A DNA stretch of 64,000 bases from contig CAWGWC010000017.1 of the NCBI GenBank assembly GCA_963826165.1, positions 448,957 to 512,956 of the forward strand, written 5' to 3'. The notes under the pieces were generated by a model. That model worked only from the letters and a program-made list of their open reading frames with translations, had not been told where the DNA came from and searched no databases. Numbering within the stretch: position 1 is the first letter of the stretch; every line of letters begins with the position of its first letter. Of the stretch, positions 26,046 to 33,775 are shown one piece after another. The position numbers were made by a program, and so were the translations under genes. The stretch comes from JACVRW01 sp963826165 (GTDB taxonomy: Bacteria; Actinomycetota; Thermoleophilia; Solirubrobacterales; Thermoleophilaceae).

Positions 26046-26396
26046 ATGGCAGCAACAGACGTAACCCGCGGCAACGTCCGCGCAGATAGAGGACCGACGC
26101 TCGGCCGCTCCGCCCGCCGGCTCGCGACCGAGACCAAGCAGGCGTTCAAGACCACCGAGTTCTGGGCGATGGTCGGCCTGATCGTGGCCATCCTGGTCAG
26201 CGCCGCCGTCATCAACGGTGGCGACAACGGCACGGACGAGTTCATCGCCCGCCAGGCATGGCTGTACGTGGCCATTCTCGGCGCCGGGTACTTCATCTCG
26301 CGAGGCCTGGCCAAGTCCGGCAGCTACGAGCCCTACACACCCGAGCCGACCGGCCAAGACCGGCACGACCGCGTCGAGGCCGGCGTGAATCGGTAG
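26046..26396 (+). CDS. small two-span membrane protein
   Basis: The 116-residue protein has a basic N-terminus, two transmembrane helices (WAMVGLIVAILVSAAVI and AWLYVAILGAGYFISRGLA) and a C-terminal SGSYEPYTPEP segment. Similar small membrane proteins of unknown function occur widely in actinobacteria. ATG 26046 has a GAAAGGA site; the open frame upstream is probably leader. A SigB-type promoter sequence precedes it. Confidence 0.7.
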   Translation: MAATDVTRGNVRADRGPTLGRSARRLATETKQAFKTTEFWAMVGLIVAILVSAAVINGGDNGTDEFIARQAWLYVAILGAGYFISRGLAKSGSYEPYTPEPTGQDRHDRVEAGVNR

Positions 26397-26411
26397 CGAC
26401 CTTCGTTCTCA

Positions 26412-26460
26412 CCAGGCGGCCGGGAAACGGACTCAAAGTCTTGACTTCCCGGCCGCCTGG
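26412..26460 (+). terminator. perfect 15-bp inverted repeat with nested hairpin
   Basis: Arms CCAGGCGGCCGGGAA (26412-26426) and TTCCCGGCCGCCTGG (26446-26460) are fully complementary. The 19-base loop holds a small GACT-CAA-AGTC hairpin. It lies 15 bases past the small membrane gene, so it probably ends transcription, but there is no T run. Confidence 0.5.
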
Positions 26461-26489
26461 AGTTGGCGCTCCCCACGGGTCGAAGTCAG

Positions 26490-26515
26490 GTATGAGACAC
26501 AAGCGTCTCGGGTAT
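26490..26515 (+). promoter_or_regulatory. candidate SigB/SigF-type promoter
   Basis: GTAT (26490-26493), 16 bases, then GGGTAT (26510-26515). An inverted repeat GAGAC-N6-GTCTC fills the spacer and could be an operator. The 26578 gene lies 62 bases downstream. Confidence 0.5.
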
Positions 26516-26577
26516 GGACACTCCTGTCTATAGTGGTGACGCGGCGGTGACACCGCCCCGAAGCGAGGGAGACGCCA

Positions 26578-26829
26578 ATGAGCGAAGACCATCCGACACC
26601 ACCCAGCTACTCCGACTCGTTGAACGGGCACACCGACCCGGTCATCCAGCACGCGACTTACGGGCTACGAGTATGGGCGCAGTTGAAGCAAATCGAGCCT
26701 CATGAGAGAGCTTTCCAGGCCGTGGCCGAACTCAAGGAAGAGGATCTGCGGGCCGTGGTTACCCATCACCTCTTCGCGTGGCATCAGGAAGCCGGCACGG
26801 CGGGCGCGCGAAGGTCCGACCCGACCTAG
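26578..26829 (+). CDS. small hypothetical protein
   Basis: The 83-residue protein (MSEDHPTPPSYSDSLNGHTD start, AELKEEDLRAVVTHHLFAWH later) is soluble, acidic at first and helical in the middle. A GAGGGAG site lies about six bases before the ATG, and a SigB-type promoter sequence lies upstream. I do not recognise it. The 176 bases that follow contain no gene I can support. Confidence 0.6.
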   Translation: MSEDHPTPPSYSDSLNGHTDPVIQHATYGLRVWAQLKQIEPHERAFQAVAELKEEDLRAVVTHHLFAWHQEAGTAGARRSDPT

Positions 26830-27005
26830 CGGGAGCGGCTGCACGAGGTTTGATCAGGGCGGAGCCGGACACCCGGCTTGTGGGTGGCGAGCCGCGTCTC
26901 CGCTGGGGGGTGTGCGGCGCGGCTGCCGCCCGAAAGCGCCGGTGGTCGCAGGCGAGGAACGCCCGCGCGCGGCCTCCCTTTGAGAGGACCTCCGGAAGGC
27001 CGGAT

Positions 27006-27400
27006 ATGGACCACGAGGTGATCGCTCAGGGCGACGGGCACCTTTTGAGCAGGCCAGAGACTCGGGTGACGGCCGAGTTGTGTAACGAGATGGTGCGGAT
27101 CTACAAGGAGATCTTCGGCCGCGGTCCGACGCGGACGCGGGCGGATTGGGCGGGGCGCGACGCGCTGTTGTGCACGTTGGAGGACTCGCTGACCCCGGCG
27201 GAGCGCAAGATGGTGGAGGTGGGGGAGCACCAGCGCCTGCGGGAGACGCGGATGTTCTTCCAGCATGCCTGCGAGAACGACTTTCGCGAGTCGGTGGAGC
27301 GGATCACGGGTCGCAAGGTGAGGGCGTTCGTGTCGGGCATCGACCCGACACCGACGTCTCGTCCGAGGTGTTCTACCTCGAACGACTCGCCGACACTTGA
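27006..27400 (+). pseudogene. MpsC/DUF2294-family protein, frameshifted near the C-terminus
   Basis: The frame from ATG 27006 gives LCNEMVRIYKEIFGRGPTRT, LEDSLTPAERKMVEVGEHQ and ITGRKVRAFVSGIDP. These match the DUF2294 domain also found in MpsC of a membrane-potential/bicarbonate system. The family's ending D-V-S-S-E-V-F appears only in the next frame. One extra C in CCC at 27344-27346 would join them as SGIDPDTDVSSEVFYLE and stop at 27398-27400, about 131 residues. As written, the frame runs on into a tRNA gene. A sequencing error is as likely as a true mutation. Confidence 0.7.
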
Positions 27401-27463
27401 TGAAGCTCGTGTCGGCCCAGACGTATCGGTGCGGTCCCGTGCCACCATTCTGCGAACCGGCTA

Positions 27464-27536
27464 TGGGCCGTACTGGGCTCGAACCAGTGACCTCCGGCTT
27501 GTCGAGCCGGCGCTCTCCCAGCTGAGCTAACGGCCC
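27464..27536 (-). tRNA. tRNA-Val (anticodon GAC)
   Basis: Acceptor GGGCCGT pairs with ACGGCCC, the D arm is GCTC/GAGC, the anticodon stem is CCGGC/GCCGG and the T loop is TTCGAGC. The seven-base anticodon loop reads TCGACAA, so the anticodon is GAC, and position 33 is C where U is nearly universal. CCA is not encoded. Confidence 0.93.
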
Positions 27537-27587
27537 GGGAGAAGGGCGCTGATTATAGCCTCGGCGCTCAGCCACACTTTTGGGGGC

Positions 27588-28238
27588 ATGCGCACGTCAC
27601 GCCTCCTTCTCCTGACGCTCTTCGCCGCCCTCGTGCTCGGCGTCGGCGGGCGGGTACTCGTACGGACCGGCTGGCAGCTGCCCAGGGGAGAGGACCTCGC
27701 GGTGGCGGGCGCGATGGCGAAGGCGCTCGGAGCGCCGTGGCTGGCCGCGGCGTGGGGCCTGGGTGCGCTGGCCGGCTCGCGGGTGCGTGGTGCGGCGGCG
27801 GGCGCAGCCGCACTGGTGCTGGGCACGCTCTGCTGGTACTTCGTGAGCCTGGCGCTGAACGGCCCGGCGGCGGTGGGCTACGTGATCCCGGTGTCGTTTG
27901 CCTGGTCGCTCGTTGCCGGTGCGGCGGGCGGCGCCTTTGGCTTCATCGGCGCGCTGTGGCGCGACGGCAGCCCGGCGGCTCGGGCCACCAGCATCGCCCT
28001 GCTGGCGGGGGCCCTCGCGGGCGAGGCCGTGCTGCTGGCAGGCGAATGGACGGGGCGGGCCGCCCGGCTGGTGCTGATGCTGGAGCTGTTCGCGGCGGCG
28101 ACCGCGCTGATGCTGTCGCGACGCCGCGCTCCGATCGCTCTGACCCTGGCACTGTTCGTCGTCGCAGCGGTGACCGTCGCGGGCGTGGAGGACGCCGCGC
28201 GCGACACGCTGCGCGTGGTGGGCTGGCGCGGCCCCTGA
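27588..28238 (+). CDS. multi-span membrane protein of unknown function
   Basis: The 216-residue protein has about six to seven hydrophobic segments with short loops, starting LLLLTLFAALVLGVGGRVL and including ALVLGTLCWYFVSLAL and ALTLALFVVAAVTVAGV. It resembles actinobacterial DUF6518-type membrane proteins, but I cannot be sure of the family. ATG 27588 follows TGGGGG. It lies just before the metallophosphoesterase gene, with 15 bases between them and a separate -10 box for the latter. Confidence 0.7.
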   Translation: MRTSRLLLLTLFAALVLGVGGRVLVRTGWQLPRGEDLAVAGAMAKALGAPWLAAAWGLGALAGSRVRGAAAGAAALVLGTLCWYFVSLALNGPAAVGYVIPVSFAWSLVAGAAGGAFGFIGALWRDGSPAARATSIALLAGALAGEAVLLAGEWTGRAARLVLMLELFAAATALMLSRRRAPIALTLALFVVAAVTVAGVEDAARDTLRVVGWRGP

Positions 28239-28240
28239 GG

Positions 28241-28246
28241 TAGCGT
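28241..28246 (+). promoter_or_regulatory. leaderless -10 box of metallophosphoesterase
   Basis: TAGCGT ends seven bases before ATG 28254. Confidence 0.5.
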
Positions 28247-28253
28247 GCGGCGC

Positions 28254-28916
28254 ATGCTGGCGCTGCTCTACGACATCCACGGGAACCTGCCCGCTCTGGA
28301 GGCGGTGCTGGCCGACTGTCCCGCCGACCGCTACCTGCTCGGCGGCGACTACGCGGTGGCGGGCGCCTGGCCGGGGGAGACGGTCGCGCGGCTGCGCGAG
28401 CTCGAGCAGGCGCGCTGGATTCGGGGCAACACCGAGCGCTGGCTCGTCGACCGCTCGGACGCTCCCGAGCCCATGCACCCGATCATCGAGACCTGCCGCG
28501 AATCGCTCGGCGACGACCTGATCGCGGAGCTGTTTGCCCTGCCCGAGTCGACGGCCGAGGGCGACACCCTCTACTGCCACGCCTCGCCCGTGTCGGACAT
28601 GGAGAGCTTTCTGCCCGAACCCGGCGACCAGGACGCCGGCCTGCTGATGGGAGTCGACGCGCGCCGGGTGGTGTTCGGCCACACGCACCTGCCGTTCGAG
28701 CGCACCGGCCCGGCCGGCATTGACCTGGTCAACCCGGGGAGCGTGGGTCTGCCCTTCGACGGCGATCACCGCGCCGCCTACGGGCTGGTGCATGACGACG
28801 GCGCCGTGGAGCTGCGCCGGGTGGACTATGACTGGCAGGCTTCGGCGCGGGCAGCTCGCGAACGGGTGGGCGAGCTTCCGGCGCTGCGGCTCGAGCAGGC
28901 GCGCATCGACGTCTAG
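28254..28916 (+). CDS. metallophosphoesterase (YfcE/DR1281-like)
   Basis: The 220-residue protein has the calcineurin-type metal motifs in order: DIHGN near residue 8, GGDY, GNTE, CHASP and FGHTHLP (GHTH). Such enzymes cleave phosphomonoesters or diesters, including cyclic nucleotides and dinucleotides. ATG 28254 is preferred to the GTG nine bases upstream because of the TAGCGT box. The substrate is unknown. Confidence 0.88.
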   Translation: MLALLYDIHGNLPALEAVLADCPADRYLLGGDYAVAGAWPGETVARLRELEQARWIRGNTERWLVDRSDAPEPMHPIIETCRESLGDDLIAELFALPESTAEGDTLYCHASPVSDMESFLPEPGDQDAGLLMGVDARRVVFGHTHLPFERTGPAGIDLVNPGSVGLPFDGDHRAAYGLVHDDGAVELRRVDYDWQASARAARERVGELPALRLEQARIDV

Positions 28917-28925
28917 CTCCTCTGG

Positions 28926-28931
28926 TAGCTT
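28926..28931 (+). promoter_or_regulatory. leaderless -10 box of DUF47 gene
   Basis: TAGCTT ends seven bases before GTG 28939 and only four before GTG 28936. Confidence 0.5.
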
Positions 28932-28938
28932 CGCCGTG

Positions 28939-29565
28939 GTGCGGCTTTCAAAGGCCCGGGCACCGAAGAAGGACGGCCACTTCTTCGACCTCTTCGAGAA
29001 GGCGAGCGAGAACGTTCAACGGGCCGCGGCGCTGCTCGAGGAGATGCTCAAGGCCTTCCCCGAGCGCAGTGATCTCGCCCGCCAGATTCTCGTCTGTGAG
29101 CAGGAGGGGGATCGCATCACGCGGGACATCATCGTGCGCCTCAACCAGTCGGACGCCACGCCGGCCGACCGCCGCGACCTCCACGAGCTCTCGTCCGCGC
29201 TCGACGACGTCGTGGACTTCACCGAGGAGGTGGCGGACTACTTCGTTCTCTACAAGATCGAGGCGCCGATGGCGCAGGCCGAGGCCCTCGCGGCGGTACT
29301 GCATGCCGCCACCCGCGAGATCGCCGCGGCCATGCCTCTCCTCAGGGACTTCGACGACCTCTCGCGCCACACCATCGAGGTCAACCGGCTCGAGAACGAG
29401 GGCGATCGCGTCGTTCGCGAGGCGATCGCGTCCCTGTTCGACACGGGCATCGATCCGATGGTCGTGATCCGCTGGAAGGACATCTTCGAGCGGCTCGAGG
29501 AAGCCATCGACGCCACGGAGCGCGTGGCCAACATCCTCGAGGGCATCATCGTCAAGAACTCGTAG
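28939..29565 (+). CDS. DUF47 (PhoU-like) putative phosphate transport regulator
   Basis: The 208-residue all-helical protein has the DUF47 layout: FFDLFEKASENVQRAAALLEE, EQEGDRITRDIIVRLNQSDA, LDDVVDFTEEVADYF and LENEGDRVVREAIASLF. The repeated E..GD motifs are the metal-binding signature shared with PhoU. Relatives are usually encoded next to a Pit phosphate permease and modulate it. No pit gene is adjacent here, so its partner lies elsewhere. It ends 14 bases inside the convergent aminotransferase gene. Confidence 0.88.
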   Translation: MRLSKARAPKKDGHFFDLFEKASENVQRAAALLEEMLKAFPERSDLARQILVCEQEGDRITRDIIVRLNQSDATPADRRDLHELSSALDDVVDFTEEVADYFVLYKIEAPMAQAEALAAVLHAATREIAAAMPLLRDFDDLSRHTIEVNRLENEGDRVVREAIASLFDTGIDPMVVIRWKDIFERLEEAIDATERVANILEGIIVKNS

Positions 29566-30634
29566 CCAGAGCCAGCAGGCGCTCGAGGTCGGCCTCGTTC
29601 GACCAGCCTCCCACCGACGCCCGGACGTGCGTGTCACCCGGCAGGGAGCGGATCACCACCCCGTCCGCCGCCGCGCGCTCCACGAAGCCCGGGGCGTCGC
29701 GCATCGCGAAGCTGACCAGGGTGGATTCGCCTCGAGGCGACACCTCGACCCCTCGTTCGGCCAGCTGCGCGGCCAGCGTCTCGGCAAGCCCGGCGGCCCT
29801 CTGCTGCACCGTGTCGAGACCCGCTTGCTCGAGCACCTCCACGGCCGCCATGGCAAAGGCGAGCTGGTGGGGGGCGGCGAGGCCGGTGCCGAGCCGGCGG
29901 GCGTCCTCATGGAGCGGCGATTCGAGCGGGTGCTGCGGGTCCTCGAGCACGTGGTAGCCGGGCCAGGGCGGCGCCAGTCCGGGGATGGCCTGCGCCCGCG
30001 CGTAGAGGTAGCCGAGTCCGTTCGGCCCGCACATCCACTTCTGTCCCGAGGCGGCGTAGAAGTCACAGCCGAGAGCGGCGACGTCGACCGGCACCGCGCC
30101 GAGGCCCTGCGCGCCGTCCAGCAGCACCGGCGCGGGGCCGGCGGCCAGGGCGGCCGTGTCCATGACCCTGCCGGTGGCCCAGGAGACGTGCGAGCAGGCC
30201 ACCAGTCTCGTCTCGGGCCGCACCTCGCCCGGCAGGGCCTCGAACGGCACGACGCGCAGACGGACCCCCCGGGTCTCGCGCGCGAGGGCCAGCGGAGCCA
30301 GCAGGCCCGGATGCTCCTCGTCGCTCGTGAGCACCTCGTCGCCGGCTCGCAGGTCGAGGGCCAGCAGAGCGGCGTTGATCCCGTCGGTGGTGGCCCCCGT
30401 GACCGTCAGCTCCTCCGCCGAGCACCCCATCAGCGCGGCCACCCGGGCCCGAAGGGCGGCCTCGCCCTCGAGCAGCGAGTCGAAGAAGGCGCGACCGCCC
30501 CGTCCGGTCTCGGTCTGGGCGCGCAGCGACTCGATCGCCGCGTCGGCCGCGCGCGCGGGCAGCGGGCCGGTGGTCCCTGCGTTCAGATAGGCGGTGTGCT
30601 CGAGAACGGGGAACTGGGCGCGCAGGTCATCCAC
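29552..30634 (-). CDS. aminotransferase class V (cysteine-desulfurase-like fold)
   Basis: The 360-residue PLP enzyme has TAYLNAGTTGPLP, TGATTDGINAALLAL, SHVSWATGRVMD, LLDGAQGLGAVPVD and the PLP Lys199 in AASGQKWMCGPNG. That order is typical of the isopenicillin-N-epimerase/EgtE-like branch of class V. No conserved catalytic Cys loop of a desulfurase is evident. The substrate is unknown. GTG 30634 follows TAGTAT by eight bases, in a promoter shared with the divergent MBL gene. Confidence 0.88.
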   Translation of the reverse strand: MDDLRAQFPVLEHTAYLNAGTTGPLPARAADAAIESLRAQTETGRGGRAFFDSLLEGEAALRARVAALMGCSAEELTVTGATTDGINAALLALDLRAGDEVLTSDEEHPGLLAPLALARETRGVRLRVVPFEALPGEVRPETRLVACSHVSWATGRVMDTAALAAGPAPVLLDGAQGLGAVPVDVAALGCDFYAASGQKWMCGPNGLGYLYARAQAIPGLAPPWPGYHVLEDPQHPLESPLHEDARRLGTGLAAPHQLAFAMAAVEVLEQAGLDTVQQRAAGLAETLAAQLAERGVEVSPRGESTLVSFAMRDAPGFVERAAADGVVIRSLPGDTHVRASVGGWSNEADLERLLALATSS

Positions 30635-30642
30635 GCGCGCTG

Positions 30643-30652
30643 ATACTAGGCT
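30643..30652. promoter_or_regulatory. overlapping divergent leaderless promoters
   Basis: In ATACTAGGCT the plus strand holds TAGGCT (nine bases before ATG 30662) and the minus strand TAGTAT (eight bases before GTG 30634). The two -10 boxes share one TA step. Confidence 0.65.
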
Positions 30653-30661
30653 CCGCCGAAC

Positions 30662-31399
30662 ATGATCATCGAGCGCTCAATGCACCCAGAATGGCTGTCG
30701 AACACCTATCTCGTGGCCGACGAGGAGGGCGGGACGGCCGTGGTCATCGACGCGGGCGGCCCCTCGCAGCCGCTGCTCGAGGCGGCGGAGCGCCTGGGCG
30801 TCGACGTGAGCCTGCTGCTGCTCACCCACCATCACGTCGACCACGTGGCCGAGGCCGACGCCTGGCGCAAGCAGCATGACGTGGAGACGATCGCTCACCC
30901 GATCGAGGCCGAGCTGATCGAGGGCGTGGACCGCACCACCGAGCCGGGAGAGATCATCGAGGCCGGAGGGCTCCGCATCGGCTCGATGCTCACACCGGGT
31001 CACACCGCCGGGATGCTCAATTTCGTGATCGACGACACCGACGTGTTCACCGGCGACACGCTGTTCCGCGGCTCGGTGGGAGGAGTGCGGGCCCCGGGCT
31101 CCACGAGCTTCGAGGACCTGCGCAGCTCGATCATGGACGGGCTCATGCAGCTCCCGAAGGAGACGCGCCTGCACCCGGGTCACACGGAGCCCACGAGCGT
31201 CGGCGAGGAGTGGGAGCAGAACGCCTTCGTGAGGGTGTGGCGCGGCCTCGACGAGGAGGGCAGCGAGCCCTGCCGGGTCGAGGACGACGAGGCGACGCTG
31301 GTTCTCTGGGCCCCCGACTACGACGGAGGCCACAAGGCGTGGGTGCGCTGGCCCGACGGCCGCGACGACATCGTGCCGGGGAGCCGGGTCTCGCGCTGA
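30662..31399 (+). CDS. MBL-fold hydrolase (glyoxalase II-like)
   Basis: The 245-residue protein has the full metal site: THHHVDHV, PGHTAG, FTGDTLF and a C-terminal HPGHTEPT, as in hydroxyacylglutathione hydrolases and related thioesterases. A tail of about 55 residues after the core ends WAPDYDGGHKAWVRWPDGRD, which may be a small added domain. The likely substrate is a thiol ester, not defined. Its stop overlaps the next reading frame by CTGA. Confidence 0.88.
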   Translation: MIIERSMHPEWLSNTYLVADEEGGTAVVIDAGGPSQPLLEAAERLGVDVSLLLLTHHHVDHVAEADAWRKQHDVETIAHPIEAELIEGVDRTTEPGEIIEAGGLRIGSMLTPGHTAGMLNFVIDDTDVFTGDTLFRGSVGGVRAPGSTSFEDLRSSIMDGLMQLPKETRLHPGHTEPTSVGEEWEQNAFVRVWRGLDEEGSEPCRVEDDEATLVLWAPDYDGGHKAWVRWPDGRDDIVPGSRVSR

Positions 31400-32325
31400 G
31401 CCCGGCCGCCGGCAGCCACACCGCTCCGCGGGCGCTGCTGGAGCGGTTGATCGACCACGCCGCGCTGTTTCCGCCGGCGCAGCTGGGCATGGACGATGCG
31501 CTGGCCGAGGACCGCGCTGCTCGCGCCGCCGAGCAGTCGTGGATGATCGGGCGCTTCGTCTGCCGCGCCTCCCAGCTCGAGGCGCTGCGGGAGGCCGCCG
31601 GCGGCTGGGAGCAGGCGCCGCGTCTGTCGGTGGTGCTGGACGGGGTGACGCCCACCGACGAGGTCAGCTGGACCGAGGCGGTGAGGGCCGACGCCGCGGT
31701 GGTCCGCGCCGCCCGCGACGACGGGGCGCCCGTCGAGGCGCTGGAGCTGCCGCTGCCCTCGCCCCGGCCGGGGTCGGCCGCGCTGCTCGCGGCGCAGAGC
31801 GCGATGTTGACCCTGCGGGTGGAGAAGTACCTCGAGCTGATGCCGGGTGAGCGCTGGCGCGACACCCTGCCCGCGACCATCGGGGCCACGGCCGCGGTCG
31901 GCGCCCGGGTCAAGTTGCGCTGCGGCGGCGCCACCGCCGAATCGATCCCCACGATCGAGCAAGTGGCGCTGGTGATCGCCGCCAGTCGCCAGGCGGGGGT
32001 GGTGTTCAAAGCCACGGCCGGGCTGCACCACCCGCTTCGCCACGTCGACGCCGAGACCGGCCTTCCGATGCACGGCTTCCTCAATCTGCTCGCCGCGGCC
32101 GCCTTCTCTGCCGCTCACGGGTCCAGCGCCGGCACGCTCGAGCGCGTGCTGGCCCAGGAGGACCCGGCCGCGTTCACGGTGAGCGAGCGCGGCCTCGAGG
32201 CGGAGGGGCTCAGGGCGTCCACTGAGCAGATCGCCGCGGCGCGCCGCCACCTGTTCACCGGCTACGGCAGCTGCTCGTGGCGGGAGCCCGTGGAGGACCT
32301 TCAGCGGCTCGGGATGCTGGCGTGA
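31396..32325 (+). CDS. uncharacterised protein upstream of fumarylacetoacetase
   Basis: The coding frame is protein-like from about PRALLERLIDHAALFPPAQL to CSWREPVEDLQRLGMLA. It has no clear motifs that I recognise; ATIGATAAVGARVKLRCGG and FKATAGLHHPLRH look conserved and could form an alpha/beta barrel. No ATG, GTG or TTG lies at the natural start. A CTG at 31396 overlaps the preceding stop (CTGA) and gives 309 residues, while GTG about 31338 would overlap more. Its stop overlaps the fumarylacetoacetase start, so it probably serves the same pathway. Confidence 0.65.
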   Translation: MSPAAGSHTAPRALLERLIDHAALFPPAQLGMDDALAEDRAARAAEQSWMIGRFVCRASQLEALREAAGGWEQAPRLSVVLDGVTPTDEVSWTEAVRADAAVVRAARDDGAPVEALELPLPSPRPGSAALLAAQSAMLTLRVEKYLELMPGERWRDTLPATIGATAAVGARVKLRCGGATAESIPTIEQVALVIAASRQAGVVFKATAGLHHPLRHVDAETGLPMHGFLNLLAAAAFSAAHGSSAGTLERVLAQEDPAAFTVSERGLEAEGLRASTEQIAAARRHLFTGYGSCSWREPVEDLQRLGMLA

Positions 32326-33356
32326 GCCTGGCCTACGGGGTGCTGGCCGCCGGCGGCGTCTGCGCCCGGGTGGACGGGCGTGTGCTCGATCTGTCGGAGC
32401 TCGACCCCCTGCTCGCCGGCGACTCGCTCAACCCGCTGATGGCGGCCGGGCCCGAGCTTCGCCGCGAGCTCGCCGGCCGCGTGGGCGAGGGGAGGGAGGT
32501 GGAGGCGCCCGAGCTGAGGCTTCCCTTCCGCGTGGCCGACTACGTGGACTTCTACTCGTCGCTCGCGCACGCGGAGAACCTGGGCCGGATGTTTCGCCCG
32601 GGCAGCGAGCCCCTGCTGCCGAACTGGCGTCACCTGCCGGTGGGCTACCACGGCCGTGCGGGGACGATCGTGGGCAGCGGCACCCCCGTCCGCCGGCCTC
32701 GGGGCCAGCGCGCCGCGGGCGACTTCGGCGAGAGCGCCCGGCTCGACATCGAGCTCGAGGCCGGGTTCATCGTCGGCGCGCCCAGCCGGATGGGCGAGCC
32801 GGTGGCGGTCGAGCGGGCGCTCGACCACGTGTTCGGCATGGTGCTGGTCAACGACTGGTCGGCGCGCGACCTGCAGGCATGGGAGTACCAGCCGCTGGGG
32901 CCGTTCCTGGGGAAGTCGTTCTGCACGTCGGTGAGCAACTGGGTGGTGCCGCTCGAGGAGCTGCTCGAACGCCGCGTGCCCGCGCCGCCTCAGGAGCCCG
33001 AGCCGTTGCCCTACCTGCGCGAGGAGCCCTGGGCATTCGACATCCCGCTGGAGGTCGAGCTCAACGGCACCGTCGTATCGCGCTCGAACACCCGTCACCT
33101 GTACTGGTCGATCGCTCAGCAGATCGCCCACCTGACCGTGAACGGGGCCAGCCTGCGCACCGGCGACCTCCTGGCCACGGGCACGATCTCCGGTCCCGAG
33201 CGCGAGCAACGTGGGAGCCTGATCGAGCTGAGCTGGAACGGGACCGAGCCGGTCGAGCTGCCCGGCGGCCGGCGCAGCTTCCTCGAGGACGGCGACGAGG
33301 TGGTGCTGCGCGGCGAGCCACTCGGAGAGGTGCGCGGCACCGTCGAGGCCGTTTAG
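32322..33356 (+). CDS. fahA: fumarylacetoacetase
   Basis: The 344-residue protein matches FAH along its length: YVDFYSSLAHAENLGRMFRP, LPVGYHGRAGTIVGSGTPV, DIELEAGFIVG (metal Asp/Glu residues), VNDWSARDLQAWEYQPLGPF with FLGKSF, and ATGTISGPE. It cleaves fumarylacetoacetate to fumarate and acetoacetate at the end of tyrosine breakdown; the N-terminal SH3-like domain is shorter than in eukaryotes. GTG 32322 overlaps the upstream stop (GTGA). No homogentisate dioxygenase gene is in the window. Confidence 0.92.
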   Translation: MSLAYGVLAAGGVCARVDGRVLDLSELDPLLAGDSLNPLMAAGPELRRELAGRVGEGREVEAPELRLPFRVADYVDFYSSLAHAENLGRMFRPGSEPLLPNWRHLPVGYHGRAGTIVGSGTPVRRPRGQRAAGDFGESARLDIELEAGFIVGAPSRMGEPVAVERALDHVFGMVLVNDWSARDLQAWEYQPLGPFLGKSFCTSVSNWVVPLEELLERRVPAPPQEPEPLPYLREEPWAFDIPLEVELNGTVVSRSNTRHLYWSIAQQIAHLTVNGASLRTGDLLATGTISGPEREQRGSLIELSWNGTEPVELPGGRRSFLEDGDEVVLRGEPLGEVRGTVEAV

Positions 33357-33359
33357 ATT
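33354..33359 (+). promoter_or_regulatory. leaderless -10 box of SnoaL-like gene
   Basis: TAGATT ends eight bases before ATG 33368 and contains the stop of fahA. Confidence 0.5.
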
Positions 33360-33367
33360 CGGCTCTC

Positions 33368-33775
33368 ATGCCGTCGCCGAATGTCGACCGCCTGCGCGAG
33401 ACCTACTACGCGTTCGAGCACGGCCAGCTCGAGCGCATCCCCGAGCTCTTCGACCCGGAGGGCTTCTACCGCACGAGCGGAGTCTTCGTGGGGATGGACG
33501 ACGAGTACCGGGGCCACGCGCGGATCGAGGAGTTCTGGCACGACTCGACCGAGGCCTGGGAGCATCTGGCCGTCGAGATGCGACGCAGCGCGGAGTACGG
33601 CGATCGCGTTGCGGCCGAGGTCCATATGGAGGGCTTAGGCGTGGAGAGCGGCCTTGAGTTCCGCTTCGAGGCCGGCCATCTGGTCCGCTTCCGGGACGGG
33701 CTGATCGTCGAGTTCCTCGCCTTCCCCACCTGGGAGCAGGCCCTCGAGGCGGGCGCTAGGTTGGGCTCGACATGA
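33368..33775 (+). CDS. SnoaL-like/NTF2-fold protein
   Basis: The 135-residue protein has the NTF2-fold pattern of SnoaL-like proteins: LRETYYAFEHGQLERIPELF at the N-terminus, YRGHARIEEFWHDSTEAWE, and FEAGHLVRFRDGLIVEFLAF near the end. Such folds serve as small isomerases, hydrolases or ligand binders. Its stop overlaps the thrS start (ATGA). Function is unknown. Confidence 0.8.
   Translation: MPSPNVDRLRETYYAFEHGQLERIPELFDPEGFYRTSGVFVGMDDEYRGHARIEEFWHDSTEAWEHLAVEMRRSAEYGDRVAAEVHMEGLGVESGLEFRFEAGHLVRFRDGLIVEFLAFPTWEQALEAGARLGST
33757..33762 (+). promoter_or_regulatory. leaderless -10 box of thrS
   Basis: TAGGTT ends nine bases before ATG 33772. Confidence 0.5.
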
